NCBI GenBank assembly: GCA_944327225.1
Contig: CALVGZ010000014.1
Location: 1 to 54,497 of the forward strand
Direction of reading: 5' to 3'
DNA from: Candidatus Gastranaerophilales bacterium
GTDB lineage: Bacteria; Cyanobacteriota; Vampirovibrionia; Gastranaerophilales; Gastranaerophilaceae
DNA: 54,497 nucleotides
Part shown: positions 27,933-36,593 of the stretch, piece after piece
Numbering within the stretch: the first letter of the stretch is position 1
Layout of the letters: each line of letters starts with the position of its first letter
The notes under the pieces: generated by a model
The model's input: the letters and a program-made list of their open reading frames with translations, nothing else
What the model was told of the DNA's origin: nothing
Database searches by the model: none
Program-made: the position numbers and the translations under genes

Positions 27933-28873
27933 ACAACTTCTCCCAAAACAAAAGGGGAATATTCTTTTGAAATTTCAATGATTTTATCAACATTTTCCTG
28001 ATTTGAAAATACACAAAACCCAACTCCCATATTAAAAACTCTATAACACTCATCAAGTTTAATTTTTTCCTTTAAAAATTCAAATATTTCCTGTTTTATA
28101 ATGCTATCATAGTCAAGTTTTATATTATTTTTTTTACCAACAACCCTCAGCAAATTAGAATATATGCCGCCGCCTGTTATATTAGATGCAAATTTTGATA
28201 ATTTTTTCTCCATTAAATCATACATTAAATTAGCATAAATTTTTGTGGGTTTAAGACACTCCTCAAACATTTCATCGCTCATAACCTTATCATTATACAA
28301 TTTTCTAATAAGGCTAAAGCCGTTTGAGTGAATTCCATTTGATGAAAAACCAATTATTACATCACCTTTTGTTACAGTATCTTTATCTAATACATCTTCA
28401 TTTTTACAACTTCCTACCAAAAAACCAGCTATATCAAAATAATTTTCGCAAATCAAAGAAGGTAACTCGGATATTTCACCGCCCAACAATGTAAAATTAT
28501 ATTTATCCGCAATTATTTTAATATTTTCTATTGTTTTTTGAACAATATTTCCTTTTAAATTATTTGCTGCAATATAGTCCAAGAAAAAAAGAGGTCTGGC
28601 ACCAAAAGTTATTAAATCGTTTAAATTCATTGCAATCAAGTCATTTGCAATTACATTAGGACGATTCCTCTCGATTAAAGGTATAATTTTTGAACCAATT
28701 CCATCACAACAAGAAAAAATTTTATAACCTTTAAAAAGATCAGAAGAATACAGACCTGCAAAATTTTGCAAATTATCCATTTTAAATTTTTTATTAATAT
28801 TATCTATTATTTTATCCGCTTTTTTTATATCTACACCTGCGGACTTATAATCGTAGGATGTTCTATGAAGCAA
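27929..28873 (-). CDS. purM: Phosphoribosylformylglycinamidine cyclo-ligase (AIR synthetase)
   Basis: PurM closes FGAM to AIR using ATP. The 314-residue protein shows SYDYKSAGVDIKKAD at the start, CCDGIGSKI, NDLIAMNLNDLITFGARPLFFLDYIA, LLGGEISELP and ITGGGIYSNLLRV. The only start fitting the family is a TTG at 28873, giving a 43-base overlap with purF; no ATG lies nearby, so the exact start is uncertain. It overlaps the next gene (purN-purD) by 4 bases. Confidence 0.93.
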   Translation of the reverse strand: MLHRTSYDYKSAGVDIKKADKIIDNINKKFKMDNLQNFAGLYSSDLFKGYKIFSCCDGIGSKIIPLIERNRPNVIANDLIAMNLNDLITFGARPLFFLDYIAANNLKGNIVQKTIENIKIIADKYNFTLLGGEISELPSLICENYFDIAGFLVGSCKNEDVLDKDTVTKGDVIIGFSSNGIHSNGFSLIRKLYNDKVMSDEMFEECLKPTKIYANLMYDLMEKKLSKFASNITGGGIYSNLLRVVGKKNNIKLDYDSIIKQEIFEFLKEKIKLDECYRVFNMGVGFCVFSNQENVDKIIEISKEYSPFVLGEVV

Positions 28874-30198
28874 TTATGACACCATTCATTTTCATTAAAA
28901 ACCTTACAAAATAAATCCCTTGAAATAAATTTAATTGAATCAACTCCAAGTTCTTTTGCCATTTCTTTATTATCCTTCGATTTAAACTTATATGCAAGAA
29001 GTTCATCTTTTTTTGGAATATCAACACCCCAAAAACAACAATTAATTATAGAAGGAGAAAACAATCTGAAATGAACTTTTTTAACTCCATTTTCTTTTAA
29101 AAGAGAGGTGATTTTTTTAACGGTATTGCCCCTAACTATTGAATCATCAACCACAACAACTTCTTTTCCTTCTACTTTATTTTTAATTATTGAATATTTT
29201 TCATCCAAAGCAATATTTCTTTTTGGTTCTTTTTCAATAAATGTTCTTAAAATATTTTTATTATTTTTTATTGCAAAAGACAGCTCTATATTTTTTTCCT
29301 TACTATATCCAAAAGCACCCCAAAGTCCGGAATTCATAACAGGTATTACAATATCGGCACTGATATCATCATCTTTTGCCAACAGTCTCCCTAATTTAAT
29401 TCTTGTTTTTTTAACATCCACATCAAAAACCGTTGATTTTTTATTTGCAAAATAAACAACTTCAAAAACACACTGTTTCTGACAATTTGTCTTATTATAA
29501 TCAGATAAAATATAGCCGTTTTTATTAATTTCAACTCCTTGTGCGGCTTTTAATTCAAATTTTGCTATATAATCTCCAAAATATGCACAATCTTCACTCA
29601 ACAAAATGTAATTATCTTTAGTTTCAATAAAAATTAAAGGACGAAAAGAAAAGAAATCTTTAAAAGCAAAAATTTTGTCTTTTAAAAGAACCAAAAGACT
29701 AAAAGCACTCATTTTAAAATCATTACTTAATATATACCTCATTTCTTCTAAAGACCACTTGGAAGGGTCTTTTTTTAGTTTTAAAAAAAGCCATTTTAAT
29801 ATAATTTCTGCATCAGAATCCGTTTCAAAAATAAAATTATTCTCTTTTAAAATTTTCTTATATTTTAAAACATTATATATAGTTCCGTTAAAACACAATG
29901 CAACATTATTATATAAATAAGGTTGTGCATTAGTTATATCAACTTTTCCGCAAGTTGCATACCTCGTATGGGCTATTATAATATTTGATTTTATTTTTAA
30001 ATTTAAAAAATTATCTCTGATTAAACCAAGTGCAATCTTTTTTTTTACAATATCATTTTCTACATACGATACACCACAAGAATCCTGACCTCTGTGCTGT
30101 AGTTTAATAAGTGCGTTTATAGCTTCATTAACTGCATTTTTATCTTTATTTTTTGAAAAATATGCAACAATTCCACACTCATGCTTTAATTTAGACAT
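28831..30198 (-). CDS. purF: Amidophosphoribosyltransferase
   Basis: PurF makes phosphoribosylamine from PRPP and glutamine, the first committed purine step. N-terminal nucleophile glutaminase: MSKLKHECGIVAYF, where the cysteine after a 7-residue propeptide becomes the active N-terminus; LQHRGQDSCGV and AHTRYAT follow. The PRPP loop is VVVVDDSIVRGNT. At 455 residues it is near usual length. Lies 3 bases after purL. Confidence 0.94.
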   Translation of the reverse strand: MSKLKHECGIVAYFSKNKDKNAVNEAINALIKLQHRGQDSCGVSYVENDIVKKKIALGLIRDNFLNLKIKSNIIIAHTRYATCGKVDITNAQPYLYNNVALCFNGTIYNVLKYKKILKENNFIFETDSDAEIILKWLFLKLKKDPSKWSLEEMRYILSNDFKMSAFSLLVLLKDKIFAFKDFFSFRPLIFIETKDNYILLSEDCAYFGDYIAKFELKAAQGVEINKNGYILSDYNKTNCQKQCVFEVVYFANKKSTVFDVDVKKTRIKLGRLLAKDDDISADIVIPVMNSGLWGAFGYSKEKNIELSFAIKNNKNILRTFIEKEPKRNIALDEKYSIIKNKVEGKEVVVVDDSIVRGNTVKKITSLLKENGVKKVHFRLFSPSIINCCFWGVDIPKKDELLAYKFKSKDNKEMAKELGVDSIKFISRDLFCKVFNENEWCHNCFIEHPTIISPQV

Positions 30199-30201
30199 AT
30201 T

Positions 30202-32238
30202 TTATTTTTCCATTTCAAAATTTATTTTATTTTGACAAATTTGAATTACTTCATCCAAATTAAAAATCAAATCGTCAATTTTTATTTTATCACCTACATA
30301 CTTTCCTAAATAACAAAACGGGATATCAATTTTCTTTAACTCATTTTCAAGCTCGCAGCTATCTGAAAGCAAAATATAGCAAGGAAGAAATTCCCTAAAA
30401 TATAATTCCTTTTTAAAATTAATTTCAAACCCCACTTTATAAAAAAGACTATTCTTTAATAAAGTACCAACAAGTCCAAATTTACCTATTGACTTTACGG
30501 AACGTAATAATCTTTTTTCATACAAATCGAAAACTATATTTTTTAATTTATTCTCATAGGAAAAATCAAAATTCTTAAATTCAAAATCACCCAAAAGAAA
30601 TATATTATCTCCTGAAAATACATTAGGTTTAATTAATTTATCCTTTTCTTGTATAACACCAATCATAGCCAAAGTAGCACAAGGCGGAATTTTATCATTT
30701 TTAAACTCGTTGTAAAAAGATACATTACCGGAAACAACAGGAATCAAAAAATCTTTTGACATCTTTTTTAACATTTCAACAGTATCAATAAAATCACTTT
30801 GAACATTTATATCATCAGGATTTGAAAAATTAAGACAATTTGTAAGCCCCAAAGGTTCAAATCCAAAAGAAACGAGTTTTCTGAATAAATTTAAAAAAGA
30901 ATTGCCAACGGCAACCTTAGCTGAATTTTTATAATTTGTTTCTATACAAAAAGCAATAAAAGAATCCGCTTCCTTTAAATATAACACTCCAATTGCATTA
31001 TCATTTTGAGAAAAAGATGTTCTTCCTTGAACTTCCTGATCAAATTGAGAATATATATATTTTTTCGAACAAAAATTTTCATCATTTATTATTTCTAAAA
31101 ATTTTTCTCTTGTATTTTTATATTCTATGTTATTAACAGCTTTTTTTTCTATTGATTTTAAAGTATATAAATATGGTTCACATAATACCTTTAAGGGGAT
31201 ATCCGCCAAAAGCTCATTATTATAAAAAACACGATATTGATGACTTTCATTAGTTTTACCAATTATAGAATATTCAAGTTCAAATTCATCTACAATTTTT
31301 TTAAATTCTTCTACCCCTTCTTCTTTAATAATAAAAGCCATTCTTTCTTGGGTTTCTGAAAGCATTATTTCAACAGGGGTTATATTTTTATTTTGCAAAT
31401 GAACATTCTGCAAAAATAAATCAGCTCCGCAATTTCCTTTGTAACATAATTCAGATGTTGAACTTAAAATACCGCTTGCACCCAAATCCTGACAAGCAAG
31501 AGTTGTATCAAGCGAATTAATTTTAATTGTTGCTTCAATTAAAAGCTTTTTTAAGTACGGATCACCAATTTGAACACTATTTCGAGATGACTTATCATTT
31601 AAAACATCGGATGCAAAAATAGCACCGCCCAGCCCGTCTACACCAGTTTTTGAACCCAAAAGAACAATTAATGAATCTTTTTTTGCACTTGATAATTTAA
31701 CTTTGTCTGCTTTTACTACGCCTGCTGCAAAAACATTTACAATAGGTATATTTTCAAAATTATTATTAAAAATAGTTTCACCGCTAATTACCGGTATTCC
31801 CGTCGAATTACCGTAATCACTTATTCCTCTAACCACTTCAGATAAATAATATTTCGTTTTGTTACTATAGATTCTGCCAAATTTTAAAGAATTCAAAAGA
31901 CAAATTGGTCTGGCTCCGAGAGATAAAACATCTCTTATAATCCCGCCTATTCCGGTCATTGAACCTTGATACGGTTCAATCGCACAGGGATGATTATGAG
32001 ACTCAATTTTAAAAAATACACAATAGTCTTTAATTTTTATACATCCTGCGTTTTCATTTTTAAAATTATTATTTGTAAAAAAATCATCTAAATATTTCTT
32101 TGAATGCAAATATCCGCAATGTTCAGAATGCATTGAAGCAAATAAATAAGTCTCAAATTCATTTGGCTTTCTTTTTAATTTTTTCAAAATATTTTGAAAA
32201 ACAACATCTTCAATTTTTAATTTTTTATACAAGTCCAT
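30202..32238 (-). CDS. purL: Phosphoribosylformylglycinamidine synthase, large subunit
   Basis: The 678-residue product is the small-type PurL, working with separate PurQ and PurS to make FGAM. Motifs: ASMHSEHCGYLHSKKYL, FKIESHNHPCAIEPYQGSMTGIGGIIRDVLSLGARP, GVDGLGGAIFAS and CQDLGASGI. Later parts of the C-terminal repeat (LTNCLNFSNPDD, VVSGNVSFYNE) are present. Starts within purQ (14-base overlap). The length is a little below the usual 720-740, mainly at the C-terminus. Confidence 0.94.
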   Translation of the reverse strand: MDLYKKLKIEDVVFQNILKKLKRKPNEFETYLFASMHSEHCGYLHSKKYLDDFFTNNNFKNENAGCIKIKDYCVFFKIESHNHPCAIEPYQGSMTGIGGIIRDVLSLGARPICLLNSLKFGRIYSNKTKYYLSEVVRGISDYGNSTGIPVISGETIFNNNFENIPIVNVFAAGVVKADKVKLSSAKKDSLIVLLGSKTGVDGLGGAIFASDVLNDKSSRNSVQIGDPYLKKLLIEATIKINSLDTTLACQDLGASGILSSTSELCYKGNCGADLFLQNVHLQNKNITPVEIMLSETQERMAFIIKEEGVEEFKKIVDEFELEYSIIGKTNESHQYRVFYNNELLADIPLKVLCEPYLYTLKSIEKKAVNNIEYKNTREKFLEIINDENFCSKKYIYSQFDQEVQGRTSFSQNDNAIGVLYLKEADSFIAFCIETNYKNSAKVAVGNSFLNLFRKLVSFGFEPLGLTNCLNFSNPDDINVQSDFIDTVEMLKKMSKDFLIPVVSGNVSFYNEFKNDKIPPCATLAMIGVIQEKDKLIKPNVFSGDNIFLLGDFEFKNFDFSYENKLKNIVFDLYEKRLLRSVKSIGKFGLVGTLLKNSLFYKVGFEINFKKELYFREFLPCYILLSDSCELENELKKIDIPFCYLGKYVGDKIKIDDLIFNLDEVIQICQNKINFEMEK

Positions 32239-32866
32239 AAAAATCTTTTTCTATAGTTTTTTTTATAAATTCAAAAATAATTTTACCGTTTTCGGGTTTA
32301 AAAGGAGTTATCATGTTCCTTTCAGGATGAGGCATAAGCCCCATAATATATCTTTTTTTATCATACAAACCCGCAATATTTGCTAATGAACCGTTTGGAT
32401 TATTTTTATATTTAATTATTTCAAAGTCATTTAATTTTTCGATATCATCTATATAATATCTTCCTTGATGGTGAGCAATAGGCAATGAAAAACTTCTATT
32501 TAAAAAATTAAGTTCAACATTATCACAAATAAATTTTCCACCAATATTTTCTAAGATTGCCCCCGGTAAAATATTGGCTTCGGTTAATATTTGAAAACCG
32601 TTGCAAATACCTAAAATAAAAACTTTTCTTTCTAAAGTTGCATTTTTTAAACTTAGAACCACAGGACTGTATTTAGCAATTCTACCACAAGAAACATAAT
32701 CACCGTAACTAAAACCGCCAGCTAAAACTATTAAATCTGAATTAATCATTGTTTCATTATGACTTATGAATGAAACATCAAAACCAAGATATTCAAGCGA
32801 TTCCAATGTTTCATTTTCACAATTCGTTCCGGGAAATTTTACAATGTTTGCAGTTAGTTTCTTCAT
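32225..32866 (-). CDS. purQ: FGAM synthase glutaminase subunit
   Basis: PurQ supplies ammonia to PurL. The 213-residue class I glutaminase shows VKFPGTNCENETLESL, VLAGGFSYGDYVSCGRIA, the nucleophile in LGICNGFQIL and the His-Glu pair in LMPHPERNMI. It overlaps purS by 4 bases (ATGA) upstream and purL downstream, which favours balanced synthesis of the three subunits. Confidence 0.95.
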   Translation of the reverse strand: MKKLTANIVKFPGTNCENETLESLEYLGFDVSFISHNETMINSDLIVLAGGFSYGDYVSCGRIAKYSPVVLSLKNATLERKVFILGICNGFQILTEANILPGAILENIGGKFICDNVELNFLNRSFSLPIAHHQGRYYIDDIEKLNDFEIIKYKNNPNGSLANIAGLYDKKRYIMGLMPHPERNMITPFKPENGKIIFEFIKKTIEKDFYGLV

Positions 32867-33123
32867 TGAATTTCCTTAATATCAATTATTTGATATTCCT
32901 CTATAACAGGGTTTGTCAATATATTTTGTGCTAATTCCCCTGCTTTTGTTTTAGCTTCATCCAAAGATTCGGCAAAAAAACTTATTTCATAAAATTTTCC
33001 AACCTTTACATTGATTTCATTGAAAATTTTTAATCTTTTTGAAATTTTTTCTACAACTTGTCCTTGAGGATCTTTTATTTCATCTTTTAATTTTGTTGAA
33101 ATTTTAAATAAATATTGACGCAT
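32863..33123 (-). CDS. purS: FGAM synthase small subunit
   Basis: The 86-residue PurS needed to assemble the three-part FGAM synthase: KDPQGQVVEKISKRL, VKVGKFYEISF and a C-terminal EYQIIDIKEI strand, all family-typical. First gene of the operon. A GATATT box with TG extension ends 8 bases before the ATG; no riboswitch-like structure fits the 60-base gap upstream. Confidence 0.93.
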   Translation of the reverse strand: MRQYLFKISTKLKDEIKDPQGQVVEKISKRLKIFNEINVKVGKFYEISFFAESLDEAKTKAGELAQNILTNPVIEEYQIIDIKEIQ

Positions 33124-33131
33124 AAAATACT

Positions 33132-33137
33132 AATATC
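33132..33137 (-). promoter_or_regulatory. Putative extended -10 box of the pur operon
   Basis: TGTGATATT ends 8 bases before the purS ATG. No Shine-Dalgarno is seen, so the operon may begin with a leaderless cistron. Confidence 0.35.
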
Positions 33138-33217
33138 ACAAAATATTAAGCCCGAAAAGACTATTTTTCTATTTTTGTGTAATAATGTTTTTAGCATATT
33201 TGAGGAAGTTTACTATA

Positions 33218-35029
33218 ATGAGACTTGACAACATCAAAACAGATAAAGCTTTTGACTATGGTTACCTTTTAAAAAGAATATATCCATACATAAAACCGCT
33301 TATGTTTAGGATTTTTATAACATTCATCTTGGCGATTCCGTTGGGGCTTCTGGATGGTGCTACGGCATTTGTTTTAAAACCATATATAGATGTTGTAGTT
33401 AACGGTCAAACTTTTGAAATATGGAACTACACTTTAACAAGAGATTTTCTTGCTATGTGGATTCCGCCTGGAATTGTTATATTTGCAGGAGTGCAAGGTG
33501 TATTAAGGTACTTGAATACTTATCTTTCAGATTGGATTAGTTTAACTATCGCAAATTCAATTAAAGTTGATTTGTTTAGAAAATTAATATACTTAGATTC
33601 GAAATTCTACGATGATAACTCATCAGGACTTGTTATTTCAAGATTTCTCGGAGACCCGGATGCAGCTTCAAAACAATTAATAAATAGCATTAAAACGCTA
33701 ATTACATCATTTACAAGTGCGCTCGGACTTGTATTTGTCTTGCTTTATAATTCTTGGGAGCTGGCGGTTGTTGGAGTAATTGTTTTAGTGTGTGCCTTTT
33801 TACCTATGGCTTTTTTGAGAAAAAAAATTAAACAAGTTTCAAATAAAAGTACCGTTGTCGGAGGAGATATTACAACTTCTTTCAATGAAACTTATAAAGG
33901 AAATAAGGTAATCTCGGGATATAATCTACAAGAAGATATGTATATAAAAGTTAAGAGACTAATTCATGAAACTTTTAGTTTACAAATGTCTTTAACAAAA
34001 AGAACAGGCTGGCTTTCCCCCATTATGTATATTATTGCAAGCGTAGGAATAGCTTTCGTTATGCTCGTCGGCAATAACTTAATAATAAGCGGCAAATTAA
34101 CAACCGGAAGCTTTGCGAGCTTTATCACTTCACTTCTGCTTCTTTATAAACCCGTTAAAACAATAGGGCAAGATTTAACTAACATGCAAAGTATATTTGT
34201 TGCCATAAACAGGGTATTTGAATTATTCGACTTTAATACAAGAGTTTTTGATAACGGTAAAAAAGAACTAAATTTTATTCCTGCATCAATTGAATTTAAA
34301 GATGTATGTTTTTCATACAATAAAGATAAAGAAATTCTGCATAATATTTCATTTAACATAAATCATGGACAAACCATCGCAATAGTCGGAAACTCAGGTG
34401 GCGGAAAGTCCACAATAGTAAATCTTCTGCCAAGATTTTACGATATAAATTCGGGTGAAATATTATTTGATGGAATTAATATAAAAGATTTTACTTTAAC
34501 TTCACTCAGAAATTCAATCTCAGAAGTATTCCAAGACAATTTTCTTTTTTCGGGAACAATCAAAGATAATATCCTAATTGGCAAAAAAGATGCAACCAAT
34601 GAAGAAATCGAAAAAGTGATAAAAGCTTCTCACTTGGATGATTTTATTAAAACTCTTGAAAATGGTATAAATTCCCAAATCGGAGAAAACGGGGTTTCTC
34701 TTTCGGGTGGTCAAAGACAAAGAATAGCCATTGCAAGAGCAATGATTAAAAACACTCCTATCGTAGTTTTAGATGAAGCAACATCGGCACTTGACAACAA
34801 ATCAGAAAAAATAGTCCAAAAAGCATTAGATAACTTAATGAAAGATAAGACCGTCTTTGTTATAGCACACAGACTTTCAACTATCTTTAATGCAGATAAA
34901 ATAATAGTTGTAGAAAACGGCAAAATCATAGAACAAGGTACGCACGAACAATTAATAAATATACCCGAAGGAAAATACCGTAACTTATACAATATGCAAT
35001 TTAAAAGTCAAGAAAGTTTGATTGTGTAA
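33218..35029 (+). CDS. MsbA-like ABC exporter (fused membrane and ATPase domains)
   Basis: A half-transporter of about 603 residues: six membrane helices in the first 320 residues (type IV exporter fold), then an ATPase with Walker A GNSGGGKST, signature LSGGQRQR, Walker B IVVLDEATSALD and H-loop IAHRLSTI. It would act as a dimer to flip lipids such as lipid A core, or export drugs or peptides; substrate is not set by sequence. The start at 33218 (MRLDNIK) is chosen because GAGGAA lies at 33202-33207; an in-frame ATG at 33185 lacks a ribosome site. Divergent from the pur operon. Confidence 0.88.
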   Translation: MRLDNIKTDKAFDYGYLLKRIYPYIKPLMFRIFITFILAIPLGLLDGATAFVLKPYIDVVVNGQTFEIWNYTLTRDFLAMWIPPGIVIFAGVQGVLRYLNTYLSDWISLTIANSIKVDLFRKLIYLDSKFYDDNSSGLVISRFLGDPDAASKQLINSIKTLITSFTSALGLVFVLLYNSWELAVVGVIVLVCAFLPMAFLRKKIKQVSNKSTVVGGDITTSFNETYKGNKVISGYNLQEDMYIKVKRLIHETFSLQMSLTKRTGWLSPIMYIIASVGIAFVMLVGNNLIISGKLTTGSFASFITSLLLLYKPVKTIGQDLTNMQSIFVAINRVFELFDFNTRVFDNGKKELNFIPASIEFKDVCFSYNKDKEILHNISFNINHGQTIAIVGNSGGGKSTIVNLLPRFYDINSGEILFDGINIKDFTLTSLRNSISEVFQDNFLFSGTIKDNILIGKKDATNEEIEKVIKASHLDDFIKTLENGINSQIGENGVSLSGGQRQRIAIARAMIKNTPIVVLDEATSALDNKSEKIVQKALDNLMKDKTVFVIAHRLSTIFNADKIIVVENGKIIEQGTHEQLINIPEGKYRNLYNMQFKSQESLIV

Positions 35030-35040
35030 AAATAAAACTA

Positions 35041-35068
35041 TTGACAAATAAGCTTTATATATTATCAT
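35041..35068 (+). promoter_or_regulatory. Promoter of tRNA-Val(TAC)
   Basis: TTGACA (35041-35046) and TATCAT (35063-35068), 16 bases apart, 19 bases before the tRNA. The second tRNA-Val has the same TATCAT box. Confidence 0.6.
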
Positions 35069-35087
35069 AGAAGTTGCAAAACAAGTC

Positions 35088-35163
35088 GGGCGTTTAGCTC
35101 AGTTGGTAGAGCGCTTCCCTTACAAGGAAGATGTCGGGAGTTCGAGCCTCTCAACGCCCACCA
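35088..35163 (+). tRNA. tRNA-Val(TAC)
   Basis: Full cloverleaf: acceptor GGGCGTT/AACGCCC, D-arm GCTC...GAGC, anticodon arm CTTCC-CTTACAA-GGAAG with anticodon TAC, TTCGAGC loop, and an encoded CCA at 35161-35163. Confidence 0.96.
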
Positions 35164-35164
35164 T

Positions 35165-35192
35165 AAAAAACCGCCGAATATGGCGGTTTTTT
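35165..35192 (+). terminator. Terminator of tRNA-Val(TAC)
   Basis: AAAAAACCGCC / GGCGGTTTTTT hairpin followed by T-rich sequence, directly after the CCA. Confidence 0.85.
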
Positions 35193-35215
35193 ATTTTTTA
35201 TTTTTAACGGTAAAA

Positions 35216-35845
35216 TTACAATCTGACAGGTTTTACGTACACATCTGTTACAGTATAAGCCGTTTTAGTTGTGCCTGCTGTAACTTGTGCCTCATCTCCT
35301 TTCATTAATAAAAACAAGGGACAAATTAATACACTTAAAACGATAGACAAGACCATTTCGTCATCCGGTTTTGCAGACACTGAAGCGGACAACGGAACAT
35401 AAGTACCATCTGTTGCCGTAGTGTGAAAATCTGTAATAGTAATTTCTCCAGACCTACCCACCAATCCTTTTGATCTTGCAAAAGATATTTGTGCTGTTAC
35501 AGGAGTGTTCGCCTTAATTAAAATATTTCCGTATGAATCTTTTATGTCGTTAACTACGGAAAATGCAACTTCACTACCGCTTACTATATCTTTCGTTGTA
35601 ATTGTCTCATTAGAACGAATCAAAATTGGGGTATGAGCTGAAATCAACGATTTACCCGATGAAGATGCAATCTTCATAGAAGGATATATGTAGTTTCCTT
35701 TAATTTCTTTTGTATTTTTAATAAAATCATATAATGTTTCATCATTAGTATTAGTATTTGCATTTGCATTACCGCCTATTGGCATTAAAAAAACTGTGCA
35801 AAATGCTATTGTTAAAAAAGATGTAATAATTTTTTTAAGCTTCAT
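35216..35845 (-). CDS. Secreted beta-rich protein, unknown
   Basis: A 209-residue protein with a signal peptide (about 1-30, cleavage after ANA), then a region with ISAHTPILIRSNETITTKDIVSG and ILIKANTPVTAQIS. This pattern of paired beta segments around 'p-G/A-T' turns is common in bacterial surface or conjugation-related proteins. A hydrophobic stretch (MVLSIVLSVLICPLFLLM) near 168-185 may be a membrane anchor. GGAG precedes the ATG. Overlaps the DUF2085 gene by 11 bases. Function unknown. Confidence 0.6.
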   Translation of the reverse strand: MKLKKIITSFLTIAFCTVFLMPIGGNANANTNTNDETLYDFIKNTKEIKGNYIYPSMKIASSSGKSLISAHTPILIRSNETITTKDIVSGSEVAFSVVNDIKDSYGNILIKANTPVTAQISFARSKGLVGRSGEITITDFHTTATDGTYVPLSASVSAKPDDEMVLSIVLSVLICPLFLLMKGDEAQVTAGTTKTAYTVTDVYVKPVRL

Positions 35846-36302
35846 GTTTTATTTCTCCAATTATTTTAAAAATTTTATCTATGTAGCAAATTATTATTAT
35901 TCCTATGAAAACACCTGCTATAAATCTTGCAATATTTCCCGTATTATATGCCCTAAAACCCATTCCTAAATTAATCAATAAATCCATACAAGAAACTAAA
36001 ATTAATACAATAATAATTTTATTATTGATTTTTAATTTTTCAAAATAAGCAAAAATACTTCCTATCATTGTTGCCATATATACACCATAACATCTCGCAC
36101 AAATAGCTATCGGATAATTAAAAATCCAAAAACTCCTATCAGGTTGTTGGTGACAAGAATAAATATATAAAAATGTTAAATGTGCAGATAAATCATATTT
36201 CCCGATATGAGCCATAAATGGTGCCAAAGTACTGCCCAAAACAAAAAAAGAGCTATACAAAAACAATAATATAAAGAAAAATTTTTTAACTCTTATAATC
36301 AT
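35835..36302 (-). CDS. DUF2085 family membrane protein
   Basis: A 155-residue protein with about four membrane helices. The family signature is plain: YSCHQQPDRSFWIFNYPIAICARCYGVYMA, i.e. the CHQ.P.RSF and CARC.GVY cysteine motifs that look like a metal or redox site. Role unknown across bacteria. Co-directional with and overlapping the secreted-protein gene downstream. No clear ribosome site before the ATG. Confidence 0.8.
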   Translation of the reverse strand: MIIRVKKFFFILLFLYSSFFVLGSTLAPFMAHIGKYDLSAHLTFLYIYSCHQQPDRSFWIFNYPIAICARCYGVYMATMIGSIFAYFEKLKINNKIIIVLILVSCMDLLINLGMGFRAYNTGNIARFIAGVFIGIIIICYIDKIFKIIGEIKHEA

Positions 36303-36428
36303 AGCTATTTAAAAATCAAGGCACCTATTTATCGTGAAACTTCCTTTTGTAATTATATAAAATTCAGGTTTTAAAATATAGTAAATTTTCAATTTAGTTA
36401 CAAATATTTAATAATACAAGTATAACTC

Positions 36429-36456
36429 TTGAAATTAATCATTTTTCATATATCAT
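36429..36456 (+). promoter_or_regulatory. Promoter of tRNA-Val(GAC)
   Basis: TTGAAA (36429-36434) and TATCAT (36451-36456), 16 bases apart, 20 bases before the tRNA. Confidence 0.6.
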
Positions 36457-36476
36457 CATACTGTTAAATTAATTTT

Positions 36477-36552
36477 GGGCGGTTAGCGCAGCTGGTAGCG
36501 CATCACATTGACATTGTGGGGGTCGCTGGTTCGAGTCCAGTACTGCCCACCA
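36477..36552 (+). tRNA. tRNA-Val(GAC)
   Basis: Acceptor GGGCGGT/ACTGCCC, D-arm with AGCTGGTA, anticodon arm TCACA-TTGACAT-TGTGG with anticodon GAC, T-arm CTGG-TTCGAGT-CCAG, encoded CCA at 36550-36552. Confidence 0.94.
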
Positions 36553-36560
36553 TAAAAAAA

Positions 36561-36579
36561 ACACCGCTTTAAGCGGTGT
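36561..36579 (+). terminator. Terminator of tRNA-Val(GAC)
   Basis: ACACCGCT / AGCGGTGT stem with a 3-base loop and a run of seven or more T, just after the tRNA. It may also serve the convergent gene ending at 36594, as A-runs lie on the other side. Confidence 0.85.
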
Positions 36580-36593
36580 TTTTTTATAAATAT

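Noticed and set aside
33185-33217. Longer start for the ABC transporter
   Set aside because: No ribosome site before 33185, whereas GAGGAA is well placed for the ATG at 33218.
32863-33217. Purine riboswitch upstream of purS
   Set aside because: The gap to the divergent gene is only about 60-90 bases and shows no purine-aptamer loops; the -10-like box abuts the start codon.
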